Assembly (NCBI RefSeq): GCF_000733935.1
Contig: NZ_JPON01000001.1
Location: 3,358,501 to 3,422,500, forward strand
From: Methylomarinum vadi
Lineage (GTDB): Bacteria; Pseudomonadota; Gammaproteobacteria; Methylococcales; Methylomonadaceae
Reading direction: 5' to 3'
Length of the DNA: 64,000 nucleotides
Positions 8,963 through 17,520 of this stretch are shown here, piece after piece (the stretch's first letter is position 1; the number at the start of each line of letters is the position of its first letter). Position numbers and translations under genes: made by a program. The notes under the pieces were generated by a model. That model saw only the letters and a list, made by a program, of their open reading frames with translations. It did no database searches and was not told the DNA's origin.

Positions 8963-10636
8963 ATGAGACGACAAGAAAAATGCAATTTCTCGTATTTGCT
9001 GACCATGATGGCTTGCTTGGGGTTTATTATGCTTTCTGGTTGCCAGTCGCAACCGCGTCACACGGATGCGACAGTGCCTTTGTACGAGGATTTAGGCGGC
9101 CATCATTACCCGGTCTCGACATCTATGCCGGCCGCGCAGCGTTATTTCGATCAGGGCTTGATTCTCGCTTTCGGGTTCAATCATGCCGAAGCGGCTCGGT
9201 CGTTTCGCGAAGCCTATCGGATCGATCCGAACTGCGCGCTGTGTTATTGGGGCGAGGCACTGGTTTTAGGGCCGAATATCAATGCGCCGATGGAGCCGGT
9301 TGCCGTTCCCAAGGCTTATGCCGCGATAAAAAAGGCGCTGACGCTGGCCGGCAAAGTCGGCAAAAAGGAAAGGGCGTTGATTTGGGCTTTATCGAAGCGT
9401 TATAGCCAAGCGGCTCCGGCCGATCGCACGACGCTGGATCGAGCTTACGCTAAAGCGATGGGGCAAGTCGTCGAATGTTTTCCCGACGACGCCGTGATCG
9501 CGGCATTGTATGCGGAAGCCTTGATGGATTTGCACCCCTGGAATTTCTGGACCAAGCAGGGCGAGGCCAGGCCGTGGACGGAGGAAATCGTGAAGACACT
9601 GGAGCGGGCGTTGCAACTGGATGTTAATAATCCGCTGGCCAATCATCTTTATATCCATGCGCTGGAGGCTTCCCCCTATGCCGAAAAAGCCATTCCCAGC
9701 GCCGAGCGATTGCCGTCGTTGGTACCGGGTTCGGGCCATTTGGTGCACATGCCGGCGCATATTTACATTCGAGTCGGTCGTTATCGCGATGCGATCCTGG
9801 CCAATCAGCGGGCGGTGGAAGCGGACCAACATTTTTTGCATCATCGGCACGAAGAAAGTATTTATACCCTCGGCTATGTGCCGCACAATCATCATTTCCT
9901 CTGGGCCGCGGCGATCAAAATAGGCCGCAAGGCTTTGGCCGAACAAGCGGCCGCCGAAACCGCCGCGCTGGTCAAGCCCGATTTACTGCGCGCACCTGGG
10001 TTTAGCGGCACGTTGCAACATTTTTATTTGATTCCTTTATACACCAAGGCGTTGTTCGGCCAATGGGACGCTATTCTCAACGAAGCACCTCCCGCAAGCG
10101 ATTTGGTTTATCCGACCGCTATTTGGCATTATGCGCGCGGATTGGCTCTGCTTAGAAAAGGAAACATGGCGGCGGCCCGGTCCGAACTAGCGAGTCTGGA
10201 GCAAGAAATCGCCGACCCCGCCATCTCCGATTTGACCGTGTTCGATCTCAATCCGGTCAAAAAACTGCTGCAAATAGGCGCAAACATATTGCGCGGCGAA
10301 CTGGCCGCTCAGCAAGGCGATTTCGATCGGGCCATTGCTTATTTGCAACGTGCCGTCGCACTGGAGGATGGGCTCAACTATACCGAACCCAAGGATTGGT
10401 ATTTGCCGCCGCGCCAAGTGCTCGGCGCGGTATTGTTGCAAGCCGGTAAAACTAGTGAGGCCGAGCAGGTTTATCGACAGGATTTGCGCGACCATCCGCA
10501 AAACGGCTGGTCGTTGTTTGGTTTGCTGCAAAGCCTCAGGTTACAACATAAAAATGATGAAGCCGTGTCCGTGCAGCAGCAGTTCGATAAGGTGTGGAAT
10601 GAGGCCGATGTTACCCTGAATAGTTCGCGTTTTTGA
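8963..10636 (+). CDS. TPR-repeat lipoprotein
   Basis: Predicted lipoprotein of 557 residues. The N-terminus has a signal segment ending in the lipobox LSGC, with Cys27 as the lipidated residue and Gln-28 after it, which points to the outer membrane. The body is helical and repetitive (for example SFREAYRIDPNCALCYWGEA and later ALQLDVNNPLANHLYIHALE), typical of tetratricopeptide repeats used for protein binding. The start at 8963 follows a strong GGAGGGGG ribosome site. It is divergent from marR. Its partner and process are unknown; homologues of this type are usually annotated only as TPR proteins. Confidence 0.85.
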   Translation: MRRQEKCNFSYLLTMMACLGFIMLSGCQSQPRHTDATVPLYEDLGGHHYPVSTSMPAAQRYFDQGLILAFGFNHAEAARSFREAYRIDPNCALCYWGEALVLGPNINAPMEPVAVPKAYAAIKKALTLAGKVGKKERALIWALSKRYSQAAPADRTTLDRAYAKAMGQVVECFPDDAVIAALYAEALMDLHPWNFWTKQGEARPWTEEIVKTLERALQLDVNNPLANHLYIHALEASPYAEKAIPSAERLPSLVPGSGHLVHMPAHIYIRVGRYRDAILANQRAVEADQHFLHHRHEESIYTLGYVPHNHHFLWAAAIKIGRKALAEQAAAETAALVKPDLLRAPGFSGTLQHFYLIPLYTKALFGQWDAILNEAPPASDLVYPTAIWHYARGLALLRKGNMAAARSELASLEQEIADPAISDLTVFDLNPVKKLLQIGANILRGELAAQQGDFDRAIAYLQRAVALEDGLNYTEPKDWYLPPRQVLGAVLLQAGKTSEAEQVYRQDLRDHPQNGWSLFGLLQSLRLQHKNDEAVSVQQQFDKVWNEADVTLNSSRF

Positions 10637-11228
10637 TGGTGTCAACGCATTTGAGTCAACCAGTTGTCAAGTAAGCTTTGAGCTATGGTTTTTGTTGCTC
10701 AGATTAAGCAAATATCTCCAAGGGATAAATGCCCGTAAAATAAACCTATATATATCAAAGGATTAAGATGTTCTTGCCGGAGCTGTGGCAGGACGAAAAA
10801 TTCATTGAAATTTGCTCGCCGTAGTTCGGAGCGATATGATGGTCGACGATGCCGGCTCGTCCGCTATTACCGAATTTACCTTTTTGATGCACCGGGACAA
10901 TTTTGCCGATTAGCCAAGCTATTAAGTTATTTCACATGGCAGGTTAATCGGATATGTCGTGTGCTATTCGGTTATCGGTTAAGCGGCGAAGGTTTATCGG
11001 TTGCCATTGAAGGTTTATGCTTTCTTATCAGTTGCTTGTTTCAGATGCGGCTTAGGCTTGGTTGTGGTTATCAGACCGCCATAAATAGTGGAAATACAGG
11101 TCTTGCACGAGAAAAAAATTGCCTTGTCGCGTACATTCTTACGCAAACGACTGATAGTCGAGGCAATTGACCTCAACCTCTAACTGAACAGTTACGAGAG
11201 ATGATTCGCCGAAACGAGGGCGGTGCTG
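10637..11228. other. Long intergenic region before the sucrose operon
   Basis: About 590 bp without a gene I can support. A 121-codon open frame at 10805-11170 is unconvincing. The right part (about 11016-11195) is a diverged copy of the nested-palindrome repeat also found at 40680-40893. The left part shows no clear structure. Confidence 0.6.
11016..11195. repeat. Nested-palindrome repeat, diverged copy B
   Basis: Similar to the element at 40680-40893. Shared blocks include ATGCTTTCTTATCAGTTGCTTG on the left (starting 11017), CCTTGTCGCGTAC and CGCAAACGACTGATAG (ending 11157), and CTGAACAGTTAC at the right edge. The terminal repeats TATCAGTTGCTTG (11026-11038) and CAAACGACTGATA (11144-11156) still pair, with two mismatches. 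Confidence 0.55.
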
Positions 11229-11257
11229 TTGACATGCCTGTTCGGGCTTTGTAAAAC
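11229..11257 (+). promoter_or_regulatory. Sigma70-like promoter of the sucrose operon
   Basis: A perfect -35 TTGACA (11229-11234), a 17-bp spacer and a weak -10 TAAAAC (11252-11257). The sps start codon lies about 50 bp downstream behind a GGAAGGA ribosome site. Confidence 0.6.
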
Positions 11258-11306
11258 CATAGACTGCTATGGGGGCTTTCCCGTGGATTTGGAAGGAAAT
11301 AAGTAG

Positions 11307-13472
11307 ATGAGTAAGCAAACAGGTAACCTTTATATCGCCATGCTCAGCATTCATGGTTTGATTCGGGGCAAGAATCTTGAATTGGGGCGTGATGCCGATA
11401 CCGGCGGGCAAACTCTCTATGTACTCGAGTTGGCCCAAGCCTTGTCTCTGCAACCCGGGGTGGAACGGGTGGATTTGTTTACCCGTCGCGTTGCCGACGA
11501 GAATGTCTCGAAGGAATATGCTCAACGTGAAGAGATATTGTCGGACAAATTGCGAATTGTGCGTATCGATGCCGGCCCTGATGAATACATCCATAAAGAG
11601 CAATTATGGGATCATCTGGACGGTTTTGCCGATAATGTCGATTGTTATTTCAGGGAACAAGGGATTTTCCCGGACATCATCCACAGCCATTATGCCGATG
11701 CCGGCTGGGTCGGCGCCCATCTGGCCAATTTATTGGGCGTGCCATTGATCCACACCGGCCATTCATTGGGACGGGTCAAACGTTTACGCTTGCTGGCGAG
11801 CGGCTTGACTAACGATGAGGTGGAAACGCGCTATAACATGGCACGGCGGATCGAAGCCGAGGAATTGGTCTTGGCCACGGCGGAACGGGTCATCACCAGC
11901 ACCCATCAGGAAATCGAGGAGCAATACGAGCTTTACGATTTTTATCAACCACAGCAGATGCGGGTGGTGCCGCCCGGCACGGATCTGACCAAATTCACTC
12001 CGCCGAACGGCGATGAATTGCAGTCCCCTCTCCACGCGGAAATTTGCCGCCATTTAAAGCATCCGGATAAACCTATTGTTTTGGCGCTGTCCCGACCCGA
12101 CAAACGTAAAAACATTACCATGCTGGTCGAGGCTTATGGCCAGTCTTCCAAATTGCAGGAACTGGCCAATCTCGTCATTGTGGCGGGCAATCGCGACGAT
12201 ATCGATGACCTGGAGGAGGGCGCCCAGGAAGTGTTTTATGAATTGTTGATCGCCATCGACCGCCATGATCTATACGGCAAGGTGGCCTTGCCCAAACATC
12301 ACCAGCGCGATCAGGTGCCGTTGATCTATCGTATCGCCGCGGCCTCGGGAGGCGTGTTCGTCAATCCGGCATTGACCGAACCGTTTGGCTTGACGTTGAT
12401 CGAGGCGGCCGCGTCCGGATTGCCCGTCGTCGCGACCGAGGATGGCGGACCGCGCGATATTATCGGTAATTGTCATAATGGTTTTTTAATCGACCCGTTG
12501 GAAGCGGAAAGTATCAGCAGGGCTTTGGTGAAAATATTGATCGACCCGGAACGGCATCATCGCTATGTTGAACAAGGCTTGAACGGTGTCCGGGAAAACT
12601 ATTCGTGGAATGCCCATGCCAAACGCTATTTGGAGCTGATACGGCCTATCGCCGAGCGTTCCGAGCAATTGGTTCGCGAACCCGTCGAACGTCGGCCTGG
12701 TTTGTATGCCGATCGCGCCATCGTCAGTGATCTCGACCAAAATCTGATTGGCGACGATCAGGCTTTACAGGAATTCATTGCCGTGTTGCGGCAACAGAAA
12801 AAGGTGTCGAAGTTTGCTGTCGCGACCGGTCGGCGTCTTGATTCCGCCTTGAAGTTGATGAAAAAACATGGCATTCCCGAGCCCGATATTCTGATCACCA
12901 GCGGCGGCACCGAGATATATTATGCGCCAAAGCTGACGGCCGATGTTTCCTGGGCAAAACACATCGATTACCATTGGACACCGCATAAGGTCAGGCAGCT
13001 ATTGGACGGTTTTCCGGGATTGGAAAGACAACCGAAAGAGGAACAAAGCCGGTTCAAATTGAGTTATTACATCGACCCCGACATTGCCGATCTCGAGGAG
13101 ATCAAGCGCTTATTGCACCAAGAAGAACAATCGGTGCATGTGCAAATAGCATTCGGTCAATATTTGGACATCATGCCGCTAAGGGCTTCGAAAGGGCTGG
13201 CGTTGCGTTATGTGGCGGATCGTTGGCAGTTTCCTTTGGAACGTATCTTTGTCGGCGGCGGTTCCGGGGCCGATGAAGACATGATGCGTGGGAATACCTT
13301 GGCGGCGGTCGTCGCCAACCGGCACCATGAAGAGTTGTCGCAATTGGTGGACGTTGAACGTATTTATTTTGCCGAACGCCCGTTTGCCGGCGGGCTGTTG
13401 GAAGCACTAGACTATTACGATTTTTTCAATACTTGTAAAGATCCAAAGGACAAGCGAGAGTCTCATGAGTGA
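11307..13472 (+). CDS. sps: Sucrose-phosphate synthase with C-terminal HAD domain
   Basis: Transfers glucose from a nucleotide sugar to fructose-6-phosphate, giving sucrose-6-phosphate. The 721 residues carry a GT-B glycosyltransferase of family GT4 (about 1-460). It opens with the conserved LSIHGLIRGKNLELGRDADT and GGQTLYVLELA segments and has the donor-site EPFGLTLIEAAASGLP motif. A HAD phosphatase-like domain follows (about 470-721), starting at SDLDQNLIGD. It is first in a tight operon and overlaps spp by 8 bp. In methanotrophs this pathway makes sucrose as compatible solute and reserve. Whether the HAD domain is catalytic cannot be judged here, and a separate phosphatase follows. Confidence 0.95.
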   Translation: MSKQTGNLYIAMLSIHGLIRGKNLELGRDADTGGQTLYVLELAQALSLQPGVERVDLFTRRVADENVSKEYAQREEILSDKLRIVRIDAGPDEYIHKEQLWDHLDGFADNVDCYFREQGIFPDIIHSHYADAGWVGAHLANLLGVPLIHTGHSLGRVKRLRLLASGLTNDEVETRYNMARRIEAEELVLATAERVITSTHQEIEEQYELYDFYQPQQMRVVPPGTDLTKFTPPNGDELQSPLHAEICRHLKHPDKPIVLALSRPDKRKNITMLVEAYGQSSKLQELANLVIVAGNRDDIDDLEEGAQEVFYELLIAIDRHDLYGKVALPKHHQRDQVPLIYRIAAASGGVFVNPALTEPFGLTLIEAAASGLPVVATEDGGPRDIIGNCHNGFLIDPLEAESISRALVKILIDPERHHRYVEQGLNGVRENYSWNAHAKRYLELIRPIAERSEQLVREPVERRPGLYADRAIVSDLDQNLIGDDQALQEFIAVLRQQKKVSKFAVATGRRLDSALKLMKKHGIPEPDILITSGGTEIYYAPKLTADVSWAKHIDYHWTPHKVRQLLDGFPGLERQPKEEQSRFKLSYYIDPDIADLEEIKRLLHQEEQSVHVQIAFGQYLDIMPLRASKGLALRYVADRWQFPLERIFVGGGSGADEDMMRGNTLAAVVANRHHEELSQLVDVERIYFAERPFAGGLLEALDYYDFFNTCKDPKDKRESHE

Positions 13473-14319
13473 TCTACGATTGTTATTATGTACCGACATG
13501 GACAGGACGGTCATCCCCAATGGCAGGCAGCCGGAGCATCCGGCGGCACGGCGGCGTTTCGCCGATTTTTGCAACCGGCCCGAAGTCACGTTGGTTTATG
13601 TTACCGGCAGGCACCGGACCTTGGCACAGCAGGCGATCAAAAACTATGTGCTGCCTGAACCGGATTATGCCATTACCGACGTAGGCACGAAAATTTATCG
13701 GGTCATCGATGAGCAATGGCAGACTTGGGAGGATTGGGAGCAGGAGATCGCAAAGGACTGGCATGGCAAAAGCTATCAAGATATCAAACAACTTCTCGAT
13801 ACTGTCCCTGGCCTGAAGCTACAGGAATTGAGCAAACAAAATACTCATAAAGTCAGTTACTATCTGCCGCTGCACATGGACACGCTGGAAGTAATGGACC
13901 ACATGAACGACAGTTTACAAAAAGAAGGCATCGCGGCCAGCCTGATCTGGAGTGTGGATGAACCGAAGAGTATCGGTTTGCTGGATGTTCTGCCGCGTAA
14001 TGCGACCAAGTTGCACGCCATTGAATTTTTACAGCGGCAATTGGGTTATCATTTAAATGAAGTGCTGTTCGCCGGCGATAGCGGTAACGACCTGCCGGTG
14101 CTGATCAGTGCGATTCCATCGGTGTTGGTCGCCAATGCCGCGGACGAGGTGAAAGAGGAGGCCCGACAATTGGCGCTGCATAACGGTCACGAACAGGCAT
14201 TGTATGTTGCCGAGGCCAGCGGTTTGAGCATGAACGGTAATTACGCGGCCGGGGTTTTGGAAGGCGTGTGGCATTTCGCGCCGGGTTTCCGTGATATGTT
14301 GCAACAAGGTGAGGCCTGA
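13465..14319 (+). CDS. spp: Sucrose-6-phosphate phosphatase
   Basis: HAD-superfamily hydrolase of 284 residues that removes the phosphate from sucrose-6-phosphate to release sucrose in the cytoplasm. Motif I is CTDMDRTVIPNG near residues 9-20 and motif IV is FAGDSGNDLPVL near residue 196. The length suits the S6PP family. It overlaps the sps end by 8 bp, and its stop overlaps the fructokinase start (TGATG), so translation is coupled. Being a stand-alone phosphatase next to an SPS with its own HAD domain, it probably does most of the hydrolysis. Confidence 0.95.
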   Translation: MSDLRLLLCTDMDRTVIPNGRQPEHPAARRRFADFCNRPEVTLVYVTGRHRTLAQQAIKNYVLPEPDYAITDVGTKIYRVIDEQWQTWEDWEQEIAKDWHGKSYQDIKQLLDTVPGLKLQELSKQNTHKVSYYLPLHMDTLEVMDHMNDSLQKEGIAASLIWSVDEPKSIGLLDVLPRNATKLHAIEFLQRQLGYHLNEVLFAGDSGNDLPVLISAIPSVLVANAADEVKEEARQLALHNGHEQALYVAEASGLSMNGNYAAGVLEGVWHFAPGFRDMLQQGEA

Positions 14320-15197
14320 TGAATAACGAGCGCAGACAAGTTTGGATTTTTGGCGAGGTGTTATTTGACTGTTTCCCTTCCGGGGAGCAGGTGCTTGGGG
14401 GGGCGCCGTTTAACGTCGCCTGGCATTTGCAGGCCTTGGGCGACCAGCCCCGCTTCATATCGCGGGTCGGAGACGATGATCTGGGCAAGAAAATTTTCCA
14501 GGCGATGGGTAAATGGGGGATGGATGCCGCCAATGTTCAGGTTGATACGCAACACCCGACCGGACAAGTTGAAATCAATATCATAAACGGCGAGCCGCAC
14601 TATACCATTACCCCGGATAGCGCCTACGATTTTATCGACGCCGCAGCTGTCGAGGAGCCGCCCGAAAAAGGCATTTTTTATCACGGGAGTTTGTGCTTGC
14701 GCAACCAGGTTTCGCGCCGGGCTTTTTTTGAGCTGGCGCAACGGCCGGAATTGGAGATGTTTCTGGATGTGAATCTGCGATCGCCATGGTGGCGGCAAGA
14801 GGAGGTTTTCAGGTGGTTGGAGCAGGCGCGCTGGGTGAAACTGAACGAAGACGAATTGCGGCAATTGGGATTCGTGGAAGCCGACATCGAGAAGGAAATG
14901 GGGGCGTTTTTGTCGCGTTTTCAATTGGAGCAGTTAATAGTCACGCGTGGCGGTGAGGGCGCGATGGTCGTGACCGCGGACGACGAGTTCCATCATGTGG
15001 TGCCGGAGGCGGTTGACGAGGTCGTCGATACGGTGGGGGCCGGAGACGCTTTTACGGCCGTCTATATTCACGGTTTGAATTGTTCCTGGCCTGTGCCTGA
15101 AACCCTGCAAATGGCGCAACGTTTCGCCAGTGCCGTCATCGGGCAACGCGGGGCGATTTCGACCGACATTGATTTTTACCGGCATTTTGTTGATTGA
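14319..15197 (+). CDS. PfkB-family fructokinase
   Basis: ATP-dependent sugar kinase of 292 residues. It begins WIFGEVLFDCFPSG and contains the PfkB second signature DTVGAGDAFTAVYIHG near residue 238, with the catalytic Asp in GAGD. Placed between spp and amylosucrase, it most likely phosphorylates the fructose set free when sucrose is split, returning it to fructose-6-phosphate. This is the role described for the equivalent gene in halotolerant methanotrophs. The start codon overlaps the spp stop. Substrate preference among hexoses is inferred from context. Confidence 0.92.
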   Translation: MNNERRQVWIFGEVLFDCFPSGEQVLGGAPFNVAWHLQALGDQPRFISRVGDDDLGKKIFQAMGKWGMDAANVQVDTQHPTGQVEINIINGEPHYTITPDSAYDFIDAAAVEEPPEKGIFYHGSLCLRNQVSRRAFFELAQRPELEMFLDVNLRSPWWRQEEVFRWLEQARWVKLNEDELRQLGFVEADIEKEMGAFLSRFQLEQLIVTRGGEGAMVVTADDEFHHVVPEAVDEVVDTVGAGDAFTAVYIHGLNCSWPVPETLQMAQRFASAVIGQRGAISTDIDFYRHFVD

Positions 15198-15322
15198 TTG
15201 CCGATTTGGTTTTCTTGCGAGAAGCGTAGAGGGCTTCCGCATGCACTTATTCATATTGCATCTGTTACTATCAGTGAAACCATTGGTGTGAGCAGAGACT
15301 GGATAACTTTGGAAAAAGGATT

Positions 15323-17281
15323 ATGTACGAACAGGTTTCACATTCTTTACTCAACGATATTCTCAATCGATTAGAAACCGATATCTCCAAACAAGATCTG
15401 CGCCATTTCTATACCCGCCTTGGCGCCAATTTCTATGCCATTCACTCCTTGTTTCAGCGATTGTACGGGGATCGCGCCGATTTCGAGGACCAGGCGCAAC
15501 GTCTGGTCGAAACGATGGCCCGGCAATATATCAAACGGCCGAAAAAACTTCGGCAACTCGATATCGAAAGAGAAAAGGACCACAATTGGTTTTTGCATCA
15601 GAAATGGGTCGGCATGGCGCTTTACAGCCAGGGTTTTGCCGGCGATCTCAAAGGTGTCCGCGAGCACTTGGGCTATTTTCAGGAATTGGGTGTCAACCTG
15701 GTCCATATCATGCCGATTATGCGCTGTCCGGAAGGGCGTAGCGACGGCGGTTATGCGGTCAGCGATTTTCGCCAAATCGACGAACGCGCCGGCTCTTTGC
15801 AGGACTTACGAAAATTGGCCATGGATATGGGGGAGCGGGAAATCCTGCTGGTATTGGATGTCGTGGTCAACCATACCTCGGACGAACACGAATGGGCGCA
15901 GCGGGCGCGGGCCGGCGACCCGGTTTATCAAAATTATTATTACACGTTCAAGACGCGAAATGTGCCGGATATGTTCGAACAGAGCATGCCGGAAATCTTC
16001 CCGGAAACCTCGCCGGGTAATTTCACCTGGGATGAGGAGATGCAGCGCTGGGTAATGACGGTGTTCAATGATTACCAATGGGACTTGAATTACAGCAATC
16101 CGGCGGTGTTCATTGAAATGCTGGATATCTTGTTGTATTGGGCCAACCAGGGGGCGGATATTTTACGCCTGGATGCGGTGGCTTTTTTATGGAAGAAGAT
16201 CGGCAGTATTTGTCAGAATGAACGGGAAGCGCATTTGATTCTGCAATTGATGAAGGATTGCTGCCAGGTGACGGCCCCAGGCGTCGTATTTATTGCCGAA
16301 GCGATTGTCGCGCCGGTCGAGGTCATCAAATATTTCGGCGAGGATGCCGTCATCGCCAAGGAATGCGAGATTGCCTATAACGCAACTTTCATGGCCTTGC
16401 TATGGGATGCGGTGGCGACCAAGAACGCGAGGCTTTTGAACCAGGGGATCAAAAGCCTGCCGGTCAAACTGGAACGGGCGACCTGGCTCAACTATGTGCG
16501 ATGCCATGACGATATCGGCCTGGGCTTCGATGACAGGGACATCGTGCTGGCCGGCTATGATCCGCCCAGCCACCGCAAGTTTTTGATCGATTATTACACC
16601 GGCCAATTCAACCATTCCCATGCCCGCGGTCTTCCGTTCGGGCACAACGAAAAAACCGGGGATGCGCGTATTTCCGGTTCGCTGGCTTCATTGGTCGGGT
16701 TGCAATATGCGTTGGAGTCCGGCGATGCCGACGCCATTGCCGACGCAATTAAGATTATTTTATTGCTGCATAGCATGATACTGGCTTTTGGCGGCATCCC
16801 CTTGCTTTATTATGGCGATGAAATCGGCACCTTGAATGATGATTCTTATATGAATGATCCGCATAAGGCGGGAGATACCCGATGGGTGCATCGGCCGACT
16901 ATTGACTGGGATAAGGCGGCGCGGAGAAATGCAAGCGGCACGGTCGAATACGAAATTTTCAGCGCGCTGAAGAGGATGATTGCCGTGCGCAAGGAAATCG
17001 CTACTTTTGCCGATTTCAACAACCGCGAACTCATTGAGGTGGAGAATCCTCATTTGTTTATTTTTGAACGTTATAACCTCAATAAACAAAGCGAAAACGT
17101 ATTGGTGGTCGCGAATTTCGACAGTAAACCGCAATCGCTGAAGCTCGAGGATATCGCGCATTGGTCCGAACCCCAATATGGCCAGTTGATAGACTTGTAC
17201 AGCGGACAGTATCCGGATATTTTCAATAATACCTTAGTAGTGCCCGGCTTCGGTTTTTACTGGTTGAGCGAGATGCTCTAA
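15323..17281 (+). CDS. ams: Amylosucrase
   Basis: GH13 glucosyltransferase that uses sucrose to build alpha-1,4-glucan and releases fructose; it can also hydrolyse sucrose. The 652 residues match the family length, and the catalytic residues fall at the expected places: nucleophile Asp284 (ADILRLDAVAF), acid/base Glu326 (FIAEAIV) and Asp396 (VRCHDDIG), close to 286/328/393 in the Neisseria enzyme. The N-terminal helical domain (about 1-90) is present. The gene follows fructokinase after 125 bp, so it belongs to the sucrose operon or has its own weak promoter. It links the osmolyte pool to glycogen-like storage. Confidence 0.96.
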   Translation: MYEQVSHSLLNDILNRLETDISKQDLRHFYTRLGANFYAIHSLFQRLYGDRADFEDQAQRLVETMARQYIKRPKKLRQLDIEREKDHNWFLHQKWVGMALYSQGFAGDLKGVREHLGYFQELGVNLVHIMPIMRCPEGRSDGGYAVSDFRQIDERAGSLQDLRKLAMDMGEREILLVLDVVVNHTSDEHEWAQRARAGDPVYQNYYYTFKTRNVPDMFEQSMPEIFPETSPGNFTWDEEMQRWVMTVFNDYQWDLNYSNPAVFIEMLDILLYWANQGADILRLDAVAFLWKKIGSICQNEREAHLILQLMKDCCQVTAPGVVFIAEAIVAPVEVIKYFGEDAVIAKECEIAYNATFMALLWDAVATKNARLLNQGIKSLPVKLERATWLNYVRCHDDIGLGFDDRDIVLAGYDPPSHRKFLIDYYTGQFNHSHARGLPFGHNEKTGDARISGSLASLVGLQYALESGDADAIADAIKIILLLHSMILAFGGIPLLYYGDEIGTLNDDSYMNDPHKAGDTRWVHRPTIDWDKAARRNASGTVEYEIFSALKRMIAVRKEIATFADFNNRELIEVENPHLFIFERYNLNKQSENVLVVANFDSKPQSLKLEDIAHWSEPQYGQLIDLYSGQYPDIFNNTLVVPGFGFYWLSEML

Positions 17282-17304
17282 ACGGGCCCAGCAAAGCAGT
17301 AAGA

Positions 17305-17332
17305 AGGCCGGGTATTGTCTGATTCCCGGCCT
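17305..17332 (+). terminator. Terminator-like hairpin after amylosucrase
   Basis: AGGCCGGG (17305-17312) pairs with CCCGGCCT (17325-17332) around a 12-nt loop, 23 bp after the ams stop. The tail is only moderately T-rich. A GGCC-GGCC pair with a TCTTTTTTA tail follows at about 17357-17383 and may assist termination. Confidence 0.6.
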
Positions 17333-17520
17333 ATTTCAGGATAGTCATAGACCCTGGCCAATAGATCGTCCGGCCTCTTTTTTATCCATCAGTACCCTCG
17401 CTTCGTGTTAAAACTCAATAAACTCGTGTCTTTTTGTTTCGCTTGAATGAACTACACTTGCTATTGATCGATTTCATTGGAATCAACAGGCCGCTTTAAC
17501 TTGAGATTAAGGATTTTATC

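Noticed and set aside
10805-11170. A 121-codon open frame upstream of the sucrose operon
   Set aside because: No ribosome site, an odd Arg/Cys/Tyr-rich composition, and its right half overlaps the diverged palindromic repeat.
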